From the NCBI GenBank assembly GCA_963920765.1, contig OY987247.1:21362471-21426470 (forward strand): a stretch of 64,000 nucleotides of DNA, written 5' to 3'. The notes beneath the pieces were generated by a model that saw only the letters and a list, made by a program, of their open reading frames with translations, did not search any database and had not been told where the DNA came from. Shown here piece after piece: positions 33,849 through 45,439 of the stretch. The stretch's first letter is position 1; every line of letters starts with the position of its first letter. Made by a program: the position numbers and the translations under genes. Origin of the DNA: Ulota crispa. Lineage: Eukaryota > Streptophyta > Bryopsida > Orthotrichales > Orthotrichaceae.

Positions 33849-36200
33849 GGACGCTGCTGGGCCTTCAGAGGTACTCAAACCTATGATTGTGGAGAAGATG
33901 AAACTCAACCTTATATTTGGAATTGTGAAGGATCTGGAGAAGGTCAACCAGACGATTTGCATGCACCAGGAGCACAACAAGAGCATGCATAGGCTCCTCA
34001 AGGGAGCTTCATTGGCAAACATGCTTGCCGGGGTTAAGGATTTGATTAAGTTCAAAACCTCCAAGCAAGCAAAGGTGGACAATCTGACCCAACATGTGAG
34101 GGATCTGAAGGGTAAGCTAAACAAAGAGAGCAAGGGAGACAAGGCGGCTCGCAAGGCCAACATGGGGATCGTTCAGCTCATGCCCTTCATTGGCAATCTG
34201 GGCAATGTAGTGATGAAGGCAAAGCTTTATGACGCAAAAGTCTTGAAGGGAGGGTCGCAAGTTGGGGCCAAGGTGGTTTTGGTGATGGTAGAGAATGGAG
34301 AATCAATGGAAGTGATGCTGCTGGAGATGAGGACCATCCTGGCGGGTATCAAAACTTGATAGGATGCGGGTGATGGTTTTTAGACAAGTCAAGGAAGCAA
34401 TTTCCACCCGGAAGTCCCCAATTGTTTGATCACCAAAGCTGGCTATACGAAAGGAGCAGGAGGAAGTGATGACCTTGATATCTAGTTGTCTACCTAGCCA
34501 GCTCAATTTGGATGCTAAAGAGGAGAAGTTAGCACCCAGATCTCAGGATCCAAGTCACAATCCCACTACACCAGAAGATCAAGCTTTGAAGCAAAGGCCT
34601 AGCCCGATGAAGAGGAAGATTACCACCAAGCGTGCAAAAGGGTCGTTTTCTCCAACCAAAAGCAAGGCGTCCTTGCTCAAGATTGATCTTCCGGACGACT
34701 CTTTAGAAGAGGATACCGCAAGTGATGGAGAGACCGTAGGATCCTCAAATAGGTCTGAGATCTTGTATTTGTCCAATGACTCAAATCCGGAAGTGACCAG
34801 ATTTGTAGCCCAAGGAACCCAGAAGAAGAAAGATAAGGCTCTTGTCAAGGGTAAGGGCGCGAGCAGAAGTGGGAGATTGTCAGCACAGAAGGTGGTGTCT
34901 ACAGCTCAGAAGAAGAAGAAGACCTAGTCATTCAGTAGTAGTACTAACCAAAGTATCTAGGGTAAATAGAATAAAGGGGCAAGCACTAGGAGTAAAACTG
35001 TAGTTACTTCTTGGTGCAGTGTATTTAGCACTCAGATCTGGGATTATAGGATCTCAAATCCATTTTTTTGGGGATTTTGTGGCTAAGAGGGGACCACTAC
35101 TTTTTGGTAAAGGAAATGACATCTGTCATTCCTTGGACCACAACTTTTCAAGAGGAGACTTTTTAGCTTCCCCATGATTAGTTATTAGATGCATGGTTGA
35201 GATTAGCGCCTTGGTTCATTTTGTTATCTCTGATCCTCCTAATGCAAGCAAAGTATTCTTATCTCAGTGCTTTGAATTGATCACTTGGAGTGTTGTGTAT
35301 GGGAATGTTAGTATTGGAGGAAAAGGAGAGAGAAGTGACCCCAGATCCTGTTTGATCCGATTTTTGGAGCCAGTAGGGAGGTGGTTAGAAAATTGTGTGT
35401 ACAAAGGGGCAGTTTTGTTTGGGTTTACTATCCAGGTACTCTTGTGAGGGATAGCTAGTTTTAGGTTGGGTGCGTCCGGAGAGCAATCCCAATGCATGCT
35501 AGCTGACGGTTGAGAGGTTTCACTATAGCCAGGAGTGATTGTGAGCAAAGAAGCAAGGATCCTTTAATTATCTGGTTACCATCTTAACACCAAGAATTAT
35601 GTGAGGAAGGGTTTGTCATTGTAGTATTTTGGGGTTGAAAGGGTTTCTTGCATGACTTGTTGGTTTGGATCTATGTCCAGATTGGCTGTGAGGGAGTAAT
35701 TGCATCATATTGTCCTTGTGTTCTTTGTTGTTGTTTGGTTTAGTGATACTTCACTCACTCTAAAGTGATGAAGGGTAGGATTTCACATGGCCTTCCTAAA
35801 TCTCCACTCACAAAACCCTCTGATATAGAGGCTAAACTTCTATTACTTGTTGTGTGTTTTGGCAACCGGATCAAGAAGAGGTACAGGGAGAGGCCACTCC
35901 TTCTTGGTATCCAGATTGTTGGTGAGGAAAGGAAGGATAGTTAGGAGGACTGTTGGTGAGGAAAGGAAGGATAGTTAGAAGGCTTGTCGATTGACTAAGG
36001 ATCTTCTAGTTACCATTTTTCTTGGTGTGGGTGCTTTGTGTCTATTTCTAAATAACCTACATGATTTCTTCATCCTATTCCGGATAGCCTTGAGGATCTA
36101 CAAACTAAATCTTTGTGGAACAAAACAAGTCATCTACTTGGTGTTTTAAGTCTCTTTTAACGCCAACAAGAGGATAAGTACTTTCCTAAGCTATCACACA
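33849..36200 (+). mobile_element. Gag-like/LTR-type fossil repeat, copy C (right part of the split element)
   Basis: The right-hand continuation of the element interrupted by the CACTA insertion. Coding relics run from 33,883 to about 34,925 and include a helical, lysine-rich region (VRDLKGKLNKESKGDKAARK) and a basic tail (KKKDKALVKGKGASRSG). The non-coding 3' part (about 35,000-36,200) is homologous to copies A and B and ends near CTAAGCTATCACACA. At 35,930-35,975 a roughly 28-bp segment is tandemly duplicated (GTTGGTGAGGAAAGGAAGGA). Old and broken. No RT or integrase is visible, so it resembles a non-autonomous LARD-type element. Confidence 0.6.
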
Positions 36201-39000
36201 TCACATGATCCTATTTAGCTATCTTTGAAGCTTTCTAAAAGTGAAATTTATTTTTACTTAGAGTGATAGACATAATCTCCTCAAAGCGAGTGTTAAATGT
36301 TCTCCAGCTTATAGAATACAACATTTGCAGAGTATGCAGCTAAATGTTGGACTAATTTGAAAAATTGTGCATCCTTAAAGTCACATTTGTGCAAATTGAT
36401 GTTATACATGGAAGCTTGGATTTGTATAGTTTTAATTGACATGTACAGAAGAGAGAGGTTTCCTTGTATGTTTTAAGTTTTTTTATATAGTTCTTGTTTA
36501 AAGTAGTTTTATAGAAATAATTTAGTAAAAGCGCAAGCAAATTTATAGAGCGCATTATCACCATTATGTTAAAATTGACATAGACTGATTTGACATGATT
36601 TGATTTTATATATTAGTAATAGGAAATTATATTCAAATGGTATTTGCTTTGCAAAGCAAATTGTATTATATTGTTATTAATATATGATTTTTTTTCATGT
36701 TCTAATTCTTTTTTTGTGCCAATCATTCATCACTTTCTATTTTGTTAATGCAATACACACTTTTCACAATTCTTGGAAATGGAGTTGGTTGGTTGCTACA
36801 AATTTCCTACTTGCAAAGGTCATTAAGTAGCACCAAGTTAAGTATGTTATGTAGACAATTATACAAGTTCAACAGGAATCAAACTCAAATCACCTAAGTG
36901 ATATAAACAGCTTCTTCCAACTAACCATTTTGCTTATAACTTGGTGTCCAACAATAATCACAACATTCAATTATATGAAAAACCAATATCTTTTACATCA
37001 AACAATAGTCATTTCAAGCATTCTAACCATACTAAACTCTCATTCTAATGAAAATTGCAAGTAACGGTTAATGAAATTACAATATATTGCTTGAAAATTT
37101 TAAGAATTTTTATCTATTTTAGAAGTTTACAGATAATGGTACTATTTTAAGAGGTTCTCATTCTCCCATTTTAATGAATATGATGTTTTTTTCCAAATTT
37201 TAATTGTATTTTTTCCTATTTTGTATTTGTTTTCTAGTGGATTTCTAAACTCTTTTTTTTTCAAAGGACTTGGTTATCTTTCAAGAGGGTAGTTACTTGT
37301 TTTTACTTAATTTTTGTAGAAGACCACTGACCCATCTTTTAGGTCTTGGATTATGCTTGATTTCTAAGTGTCATGATTGTTAAGTAATAACAATAGAGGA
37401 TATTTTTGTATTTTGTGTGTGCTAGTGGATGTGTTTGTTTTGGATCTTTATTATATGAGTTTTTACTTCTCAAACTTAGAATTTGCAAAACTTTGACATT
37501 GTTTCATGGAGCTATTGTATATAATGGCCTTTGGACTCCTAATGCATGAATTATAATAGTATAATGAACACTCAAATAATGCTAGTTGGCTTGGTTGTGT
37601 GAGTGTTATAATTGGCTTTTGATGTGCTATCAACTTAGGTGGCATTGTTGGAGGTAAAACAAGATGGTATTGAACAAAAATTTGCCAAAGTTTTAGAAAG
37701 GATAGAGGCAAACACTATAGACAACAAAGAGCTAAAAACAATAATGGTATCTTGCATTGGAAGGATGCAAGGTTTTGAGCAAAGCATAGTTGCTTTTATG
37801 AGGTCAAATGTTGTGAAGAATGATCTTATACTTTTGGTCATTGCAAAAGAGTCAGCTTTGAAATGGTGGTTGATTTAAAAGGAGTTGATGTAACCCCCAT
37901 TAATAGCAATGTTGTCAAGGAATGGAACAAACACTACAATGGCTTAACAAAAGGAAGTTGAGTGTCTTTATGACATGGGCACTAAAAAGAATGTTTTGAG
38001 TTTGCTAAAAGAGTTTAGCAAAGATAGAAGACGGTTTGTAGCCATTTAAAAAAGGGAAATAGTCTAAAAAAGAGGACTAACAATTCTTCTCTTGACTACC
38101 TCAATTTGAAGCATTAGATTGGATAGTTTTCAATTATAGGCTCTCTGTGAGCCCAAGATTAGCAACTTTGATTAAAAGCTCACTTTTTATTGAATTTTGC
38201 AAATTTTAGTGAGAAAAAGCGTCAAAATGCCCTAAAAAGTAGTTAAAGCTAATTTTAACAATAATTAGATGTATATAAATATGCCCTATATTTTTTACTA
38301 CCTATTTCTTACATTTTGTAGATTAAAAGTAGTTAAAAACAATAAAACTATAAATAGCAAAATAAAGGTAGAACCAATTTAAATCGGCCATAATGTAACA
38401 AAATTTGACTAAAAATAGAAGTTTGCCTAAATGTTGTAAAACTCCATAGGAGGTTCTACAAAAATTTCTTGAAAGTTTTGATTATTTGATTGCCCTCACC
38501 AGACGGTCAACCGCTAGATTAACAATGGAATATTCTTAGAAAATTTCCAATTAGCGGTAAAATCCTACAAAAAATTAGAATATGTTACTTTGTGTTAATA
38601 AGATATGCTAACAAATTTGAAGGCATTTTGAGCATAGGATCTATATCAGTGGATGACTTTGGACAACTTTAGTGGCTCCGCCAATAAGCAATGTGTTGAC
38701 CAAGATTTTGGGAGACCCCATGGTTGAAATCTGGCAAAAAAAAAACGTTTTTTCACTTTTAGAACTCTTTTGAACAAGTTGGTGAAGTTAAAACTTTGTA
38801 ACAAAGTAAATTCCAAAATTTAGAGCTATACCTTCTGTATTTTGACTATTTTTAGATTTTTTAAGTTTTAACTATTAGAATTAAGAGTTTAGGGTGTTTA
38901 AACCACCTAATTTTGGCATTCTAAAGCCAATGGCACCATCTGTTTGTGATTTGGAGCTTTTTCCAAAAGTTAGTTTGTAACTCTAAATTACTATTATTAG
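36201..39000. other. AT-rich spacer
   Basis: About 2.8 kb of strongly AT-rich DNA. A hairpin-like segment around TATTTGCTTTGCAAAGCAAA lies at 36,606-36,690. A plus-strand frame at 37,639-37,878 (79 codons, VKQDGIEQKFAKVLERIE) looks helical and continues weakly downstream, but has no family I recognise. It could be a relic of an element protein. Confidence 0.4.
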
Positions 39001-41400
39001 CAGGGTTGTCCCCGTAACATCATGTTCGGATGTTTGGATGTATGTCAAAGCGTCAAGATTCAACTTCGGCATCTGTCAAGGTGAAATTTGTTGACAAAAT
39101 TTTGAAAGTGGATGATAACAGGCATTGGATGAATGAATCTATCTACAAAATCATTAACAGCGGATGCAAAATCCATTGAACGAAAGTTGCGTTGCTTGCG
39201 TTAGACGATTTTAATTGACAATATATCTTGACGAAAAAACAAGTTGAGGGTCTGCGACTCCACATTGATGGCCAATATGGACGGCTTGGTTTGATGGCCA
39301 GATGAATGGCTTGGTCTGACGGCTAAATGGAAATTTTGGTTGGATGGCTAGATGGACGGCCTAGTTTGTCAACCTTCTTAGACGGCTAGATGGACAGCCT
39401 AGTTGGATGGCCAAATAGACACCCTGTTTGGACGGACCGGATGGACGGCTTGCTTTGACCGCCAGATGGACATTTTTGGTCAGACGGTTAGATGGATAGT
39501 TTTTTGGATGGCCAAATAGACGGCTTAGTTTGATGGCCTCTTTGGACGATTGAATGGATGGCTTGGTTGGACAATTTAGGTGGACGCCTTAGTTGGACGA
39601 CCAGATGGACAGCTTGGTTGGACGGCCAGATGGATGGCCTTGTTTGACGGTCTCGTTGGACGGCCAAGTAGACAGTCTCGTTGGACGGCCAAGTAGACGG
39701 TCTTGTTGGATGGCCAAGTGGACGGCCTTGTTGGACGGCTAGATGGACGGTCTAATTGGATGGCCTACTTCAATACCTTATAAAATTCATGCACAATTTC
39801 TTGAATAAATATGTTGACCAATATTTTACCAAAAATCAATTTCAAACACTAAATGTAACCTTGTACATAAAAATTACTCCCAAAATTTACAAATAAATAA
39901 CTATTAGTGTATACATTGAAATTTAGTGTTGGCAACATTAAAGGGAGTGTTGACATTTAGTGTTAAGCTTTGTAATTAGTGTTGCCAACATTATTTGACA
40001 ATACTAGTGTAGTGCTAGGTAGAGTGTTGGGAATACAAGCACGCCTCCAATTGATTTTGGAGTCAACATGCCTCTTGCAATTTGTTATTTGCTGACGCCA
40101 AGTACAGAGAAGAACACAAAGAAGTAGATTCAGCAAATTTAGAGCGCCAAAGAGGCCACGCTATTGCAATTTTGCAATTGTTATTGGGTGAATGGAGTTT
40201 GCGTTTCCTCTGCAATGATCCACAACAACTATTGCAAGAGGTGTAGGTTGCAAGGGACGCTTCTCTCACTGATAATAGTATGCTGATTTACAGTTGGATG
40301 TTTGAAGTTGTTGTCAATCAAGTTGCGGGTAGGCAATCTGGCAACCAGCTTGGTGTTGTAGGGTCAGCAACCAAAAACACCAAATAAAAAGGACAAACCA
40401 ATTCACAATAATGACTCAAGAAAAAAAAGTCAAGACCAAAATCACTTCCCCTCTTGAACAAATAGGCCAAAGAAATTGGGGTAAAATATGAAGGTTGCTG
40501 AAAACTTGCAAAGTCTTGAAGAAATACAAAAGAGGGGTTATGAGACTCCTTCCACTTGACAATTCAACCACATGATCCTTCCAGCTCAATTACATGCAGC
40601 ACAATGTTGCAAAATCAAAATCCACCCCAAAATGCAAAAGTCAACCAAAATTGCTAGTATATGAATGTGGACATGTTATTTCTAATATGTGCGATCTCTT
40701 GCCCACAACCATGATTGCTTGTTAACTACAATTGCCCAAGCCTTCACATCAGTACCAATAGCTGATGTGAGTAATTTGACTTTTGCAATTGACAGACAAA
40801 CAAGTTTGCGGGCAAGTTTGTGCAAGGAATCAGCGCACTATTGCCTAAGAGTTATTTTGCACTTGAGGGCATGAAAGCCAAGAAAATGTAAAAGAATGTG
40901 TTGGCTAGTGCTAGTGTGAGGGTCTTGGTAGCTGCAATTGTTGGATGGTTTACGATTGAAGGCAAGATTGTGCCAATATATGCAACTTGCAAATGTCAGC
41001 CGTCCTAAGTTTCCATTCAAACTCAACCACAAGTGCAAGTACGTGGATGCGGACTTTGTATAGCTGACACTTGCACGCTACATATATTGGCATGATTTTG
41101 CCCTTAATCAACAACCAAGATCGTTTGTCACTTGGCAGCTTCAATTGTCAAGATTCACACCAGAACCTCATCTGGTCCTCCTCCTTGCTTGAAATTACAA
41201 GGACAAGGAAATGAATCCAAGACCTCATGGGTACTAGCCCATGGGCCTTCACCATCACACTACGTGCTAGGCTGGATGTCCAATAGAGAATTAATATTGT
41301 ACTTGTATTGTAAATGACAATACTATAATTAGTTTGCAAATTTTGAAGTTCTAAGGCTATTTCAATAGACTCAAATATTTGTTTTTAAGAATTTCTAAAC
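39001..41400 (+). mobile_element. CAGGGTTGTCCC composite element, copy 1 (near full length)
   Basis: Starts CAGGGTTGTCCCCGTAACAT, followed by a leader, then a GACGGCC minisatellite (39,250-39,780). A middle part is marked by GTTGTAGGGTCAGCAACCAA (40,358) and GTCAAGACCAAAATCACTTC. The 3' segment (41,150-41,400) contains a tRNA-like stretch on the minus strand. The same architecture, inverted, occupies 57,450-59,554. Partial copies lie at 55,965-56,410 and 59,720-60,560. The CAGGG terminus is typical of hAT transposons, so this may be a non-autonomous hAT, but no matching terminus at the other end was found. Confidence 0.65.
39250..39780 (+). repeat. GACGGCC minisatellite inside composite element copy 1
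   Basis: Irregular tandem units built on TGGACGGCCAGATGGACGGC and TTGGTTGGACGG, about 15-30 bp each, roughly 25 units. The inverted counterpart is at 58,975-59,300. The units are diverged but clearly tandem. Confidence 0.85.
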
Positions 41401-41835
41401 CAAAGAAGTTGGCTAATGTAGTTCGGATTTGCCTCCACCAATTTTTTTTAAATTTCAATTCCTTATTTAAAAGTTATACGCAAAAATAACAAATTTTAAA
41501 GAATTACAAGGTCATGGACTTGAATCCAAGACCTCATGGGTACCCCCAATGGGCCTTAACTGGTACACCACATACTAGCCCAAATGTCTAATAGTGAAAT
41601 GAAACTATAATTATATTACAAATGATAGTATTATCATTATTTTGCAAGTTTGGAGGCTATGTCAGCATACTAAAGTATTTGGTTTGAAGAAACATTGAAC
41701 CAAAAAAAGTTGACTAGTGTGGTTCAATTCAATAGCAACAGACTTTATTTTATTTCAATTTCTTATTTAAAAGTTATAACCAAAAATAACAAGTTCGAAA
41801 GAATTGCAAAGGCAAGGACTTGAACCCAAGATTGT
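41150..41835 (-). repeat. Tandem tRNA-like repeat units (about 300 bp, 2-3 copies)
   Basis: Three minus-strand tRNA-like segments spaced about 300-312 bp apart, near 41,205, 41,517 and 41,815. Read on the minus strand each has a CCCATGAGGTCTTGG-type arm, then a Pol III B-box-like GGTTCAAGTCC or diverged form. The first two have an upstream A-box-like TAGNCTAG-type segment. Between them lies a shared AT-rich unit (TTATTTAAAAGTTATA). The third unit is cut short at about 41,832. The tRNA-like segment is also the 3' part of the composite elements, so this looks like a tandem expansion of that end. Confidence 0.6.
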
Positions 41836-41839
41836 CTAA

Positions 41840-42130
41840 ATTGACGTGAAGTTGGGTTTTCACGTCCAAGTTTCATGACGCATCCGTCTTGACGTGTCCG
41901 GAAGCGGCAGGATCCGCCCGCGATGCTTACGGGCTCTCCAGGCCATGGATGAAGTCCGTCAACAAGACTATTGACTGCAAGACAAGACCGTCGACTGGGC
42001 TTATGGAACGTTGATTGGACACACAATCCGTCAACTAGACGCATGGGCCGTCTAATGGATGGCTCGTCAACTTTTCCAGGCTGTTGATTAGGACTGGCCG
42101 TCCACAATAGTTTTAGGGTTTAGGGACCAT
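41840..42130. repeat. CCGTC/GACGG motif cluster upstream of the hAT gene
   Basis: At least eight short motifs such as CCGTCAAC, CCGTCGACT, GCCGTCTAA and GGCCGTCC within about 280 bp, GC-richer than the surroundings. The position just 5' of the hAT gene is that expected for subterminal transposase-binding repeats. It begins where the third tRNA-like unit is truncated, so it may mark an element boundary. No defined terminal repeat was found. Confidence 0.45.
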
Positions 42131-42329
42131 AAAAAGGACGTCCTCATATTGAAGGTCACTTTTCCTTGTTCATCTTTGCTCCTATGACTTGGTTGGTTTA
42201 CAACCATTGCTCTAGAGGGAAGTCTAAGAAGGGTGTGTATGGGGAGCACATGTTGTGAGAGCAACAAGTGTTGTTTCTTCATCAGATTTCATTCAGAATA
42301 CTAATCTTGCACTCTTCTTTGTAGGATCA

Positions 42330-44300
42330 AGTAGAAAAACAAGTAGTGGCAAAGGAAGGGGGGAGGACTCAATGGGATCCATGGTACATGCAAAGACTAG
42401 ATGAGAAAAGTGCATGCAATTATTGCAAGACTTTGATAACTTATCCAAAAGATCGCTTCCTTCTTCATTTGGGGTACAAAGGAAATAATAACTTCCCTAG
42501 CGTGAGGTCTTGCAACAAAGTTGCTGCAGCTATGAAGACCATGTTTTTCAATTGTGGAGGAAATGTACCTGTTGTCTCTTTGGGAAAATCTAAAAATTAT
42601 GTGGAAGTGACATTGCCATCAACAACTCCAGCACGTGCGGTATAGGGGTAGCAATAGCGTACTACTTCAGTCTCGGCAAATGATGGTGCGGAACCGTACA
42701 AGGGACAATGCTCCCAAGTACAATCCTTAGAGGCATCTAGCCCTAGTTTAACCCTAGCCGACCTTTGAGGCAATTATCTATACAAGAAGGAATGAACTCC
42801 TCAAAGAAACAATTGCAAGACAAGAATTGGGCTAATTTTTTTTATGAAGCTACTATACCATTCAATGTAGCAAAGCACCTTGCTTTTGTAGATGCAGTGA
42901 GATCAACATTGGAGGCAAAAGTTTTGTACAAACCTCTAGCTTACCATGCACTTTGTACAAAGTTCTTAGAATCTGCAAAAGACAAAGTGGTAGCAACAGT
43001 GGTAGAGAAGATAAGAGGACCAATCCATAAGTATGGTGTGACAATATGCTCTAATGGATGGGACAATGTCTCACATTGGCCATTGATCAATGTCATGTTG
43101 GCATGTACAAGCGGAGAGGTATTTTTTGGATTGGTAGATACCACAAGTGAAAGCAAAGACATTACCTATGTGGCTAATTATATGCTTGATTTTATCAAAG
43201 AGGTGGGGGGTCAAAATGTAGTGCAGGTTTGCACAGACAATGCAGGGAGCATGCGTGCTGCCTCTGCTCAAATAATTGGACAATTTCCACACATTTACTT
43301 CCAAGGTTGTGCAACGCATGTGCTTGACCTTTCACTTGAGGATTAGAAAAAACAAGATTGGATAACTAGCATTGTGGGAAAAGTGAGGGTCTTTGTAAAT
43401 TACATTCGTAGGCATCACATGCCACTCGCAATCTTTTGTCGGCATTCTCCCAATCACATGCTAAAAAATCCAAATGAGACTCACTTTGCAACAACGTTCC
43501 TCATGATTGAGCAGTTGGTGGAAGTAAGGGAAGCCGTGGAATTGACTATCCATGATCCGCAATGGAATGAGTACATGAGGAAATTGACAACAGACAAAAC
43601 GCAAAAAAATGCGAACTTTGTTCAATGAACCGTGCAATCAAATGCCTTTTGGAAGTCATGTTTGAACTTTGTGCGCATGGTGGAGCCTATCTTGGTTGCC
43701 CTTTGAGAGTTTGATGGCAAGTGTCCGTACATGGAGAAGGCATGGCTTGTGATGAAGAACGTGGAGAAGACGATTTTATCTTTCAGGGATCCACGGTTTT
43801 CTTTACCAGCTCATTATGCGGGTCGCGCTAAAGACAAATTTTATGCAAGGTGGAATATGATGAGAACAGATTGCATTACGCAAGTTCTCTATTGAATACC
43901 TTCCTACATGATGAAGTCACGTTAATGGACCACAATGAAGCAAAACATGCCATATTGAGAGTATTGTGCAAAATGTCAATTGGAGACTAAGCATTTGCCT
44001 CAACTCTGTCTGAGTTCTAAGCTTTTTGAGAGGAGCAAAGCCAATTTGCTGGACTCCTAGGCATTCACACTTTAAATTTGGAGCCCCATGAATGGTGGGA
44101 TCTTCTTGGAGCAGGTGCCCGTACTCTTGCACCAATTGCCAAAAGGATCCTCGCCTAAGTATGCTCTGCATCATCATGCAAACGCAATTGGAGCATGTAC
44201 TTCTTTGTTCACAACAAGGCCTGCAATAGGTTGACATTAAAGCATGCAAAGCAATTGGTTTATATTTATACAAATTCCAAGACCCTGAAGGACAAGGCTA
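42330..44300 (+). pseudogene. hAT transposase with BED-type zinc finger and DUF659 (decayed)
   Basis: The frame 42,346-42,645 has a BED-like finger (CNYCKTLITYPKDRFLLHLG and a later C). The frame 42,765-43,346 holds DUF659 (GVTICSNGWDNVSHWPLIN, NVVQVCTDNAGSMRAA and FQGCATHVLDLSLED), the RNase-H-like catalytic core of this hAT group. After a TAG at 43,344-43,346 the frame continues (VNYIRRHHMPLAIF). After a frame change near 43,870 the C-terminal hAT dimerisation domain appears (HEWWDLLGAGARTLAPIAKR and SASSCKRNWSMYFFVHNKAC, near 44,090-44,215). Typical hAT proteins are 600-800 residues; the parts here cover that length but are broken by several stops and at least one frameshift. The first stop after the BED region is at 42,643-42,645. 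Confidence 0.88.
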
Positions 44301-45435
44301 CAGCTGATCCAACAAGGTGGTATACCGAGATCATGATATCACAAAACTCCATGACATAATAATCTGATGGTCTCAACCATGGATCTGTTCTCTCCAACCT
44401 CAACAATGACAACTCTAATAAAAGCAATGACCCATTTTGTACGGACAATGGGAGGTAGGGAAGGCGTACCCTAATTGACAAGTCTATATTTGACTTTGAT
44501 GAGGGGGATGCCATTGGCAATGGCCATGAGGGACTCGAACAAAGACCACCGCATATTTCACATGCATGGATTGATGTACCAAGCGGGAGAAGTATAGAGG
44601 AGGACATTGTAGCAGAAACTCAGCCAATTCTAGACACTCATGACAAATGAGTAGCCACTTTAACATTACCAGGTGGTATTCAAGTTCAAAGGGAATGCAA
44701 ACATGATGAGGTTGTACCACTAGCATTGCCTATTGATAATGCTCATACAAAAGGACCCTCTTGTACCCCTACGGTGGATATGCCCCCTCCACATGAAGTC
44801 TCAATTGAAGTGCGACACAAAACGCCCATATTAGACAATCCGCCAATTCAAAATTTGTCAAGGTGTCTTCTTTTGAGGTTCATCTTATTGCATTGTCTTT
44901 GCCAATAGGCACACTGTTGACTAGTCTCTTTCCAACTTTGAATATGCTAAAGTGTAGGACTTCAAACTGAGCTTCATCACGCCTTGGTGTAAGTCTGAAC
45001 AATCCAACTGAGCGTCTTTATCAACAAGGTACTACTAGTGAACATGTGAGTAAAAGAGGATGGCAAAGATTGCAAAGAGAACATGCGGCATCCCAACCAT
45101 TTGACTTTGTAGGGATGCCCAATATAGACCGGGTGATGGATGCAATCAGGCAAAGACCTATTTGGACAGTATCCTCCATTTTTTGTCCTTCTCCTTCTAC
45201 TAACCTTGTCCCCCTTCTTGATGCATCAAGTCAAAGTGGCAATGCTAGATCCAGCAATGATGACAATTTTGAATCCATTGGGGCTATGTCCGGTGACTCG
45301 GGCAAGGTTCCAAGAGATAGTGATTATAGAGTGCTGCAAAAAATTCCAATACCTAGACTTGGCAACAATCAAACTACTACCAAAGAGTGTAATGTAGTTA
45401 CTTCTAGGTGCAACCTAAGGCACGGAAATTGTTGA
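44300..45435 (+). pseudogene. C-terminal extension or downstream exon of the hAT gene
   Basis: Coding-like sequence continues past the dimerisation domain: an acidic segment (FDFDEGDAIGNGHEGLEQ near 44,490), then frames at 44,726-44,908 and 45,046-45,435 (MSKRGWQRLQREHAAS). Low-complexity serine/asparagine-rich stretches follow. No domain is recognised. It may be a natural long C-terminus or later exons; the breaks between pieces prevent a firm model. Confidence 0.35.
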
Positions 45436-45439
45436 GTGA

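Noticed and set aside
39250-39780. CRISPR array
   Set aside because: Units are directly tandem without unique spacers, diverged, and lie inside a transposable element of a plant genome.
39250-39780. Centromeric satellite
   Set aside because: The array is short, irregular and occurs at the same position inside two copies of one element.
41150-41400. Functional tRNA gene from the A-box/B-box-like segments
   Set aside because: The segments lack a closed acceptor stem and differ between copies at stem positions. They behave as repeat parts, not as tRNA genes.
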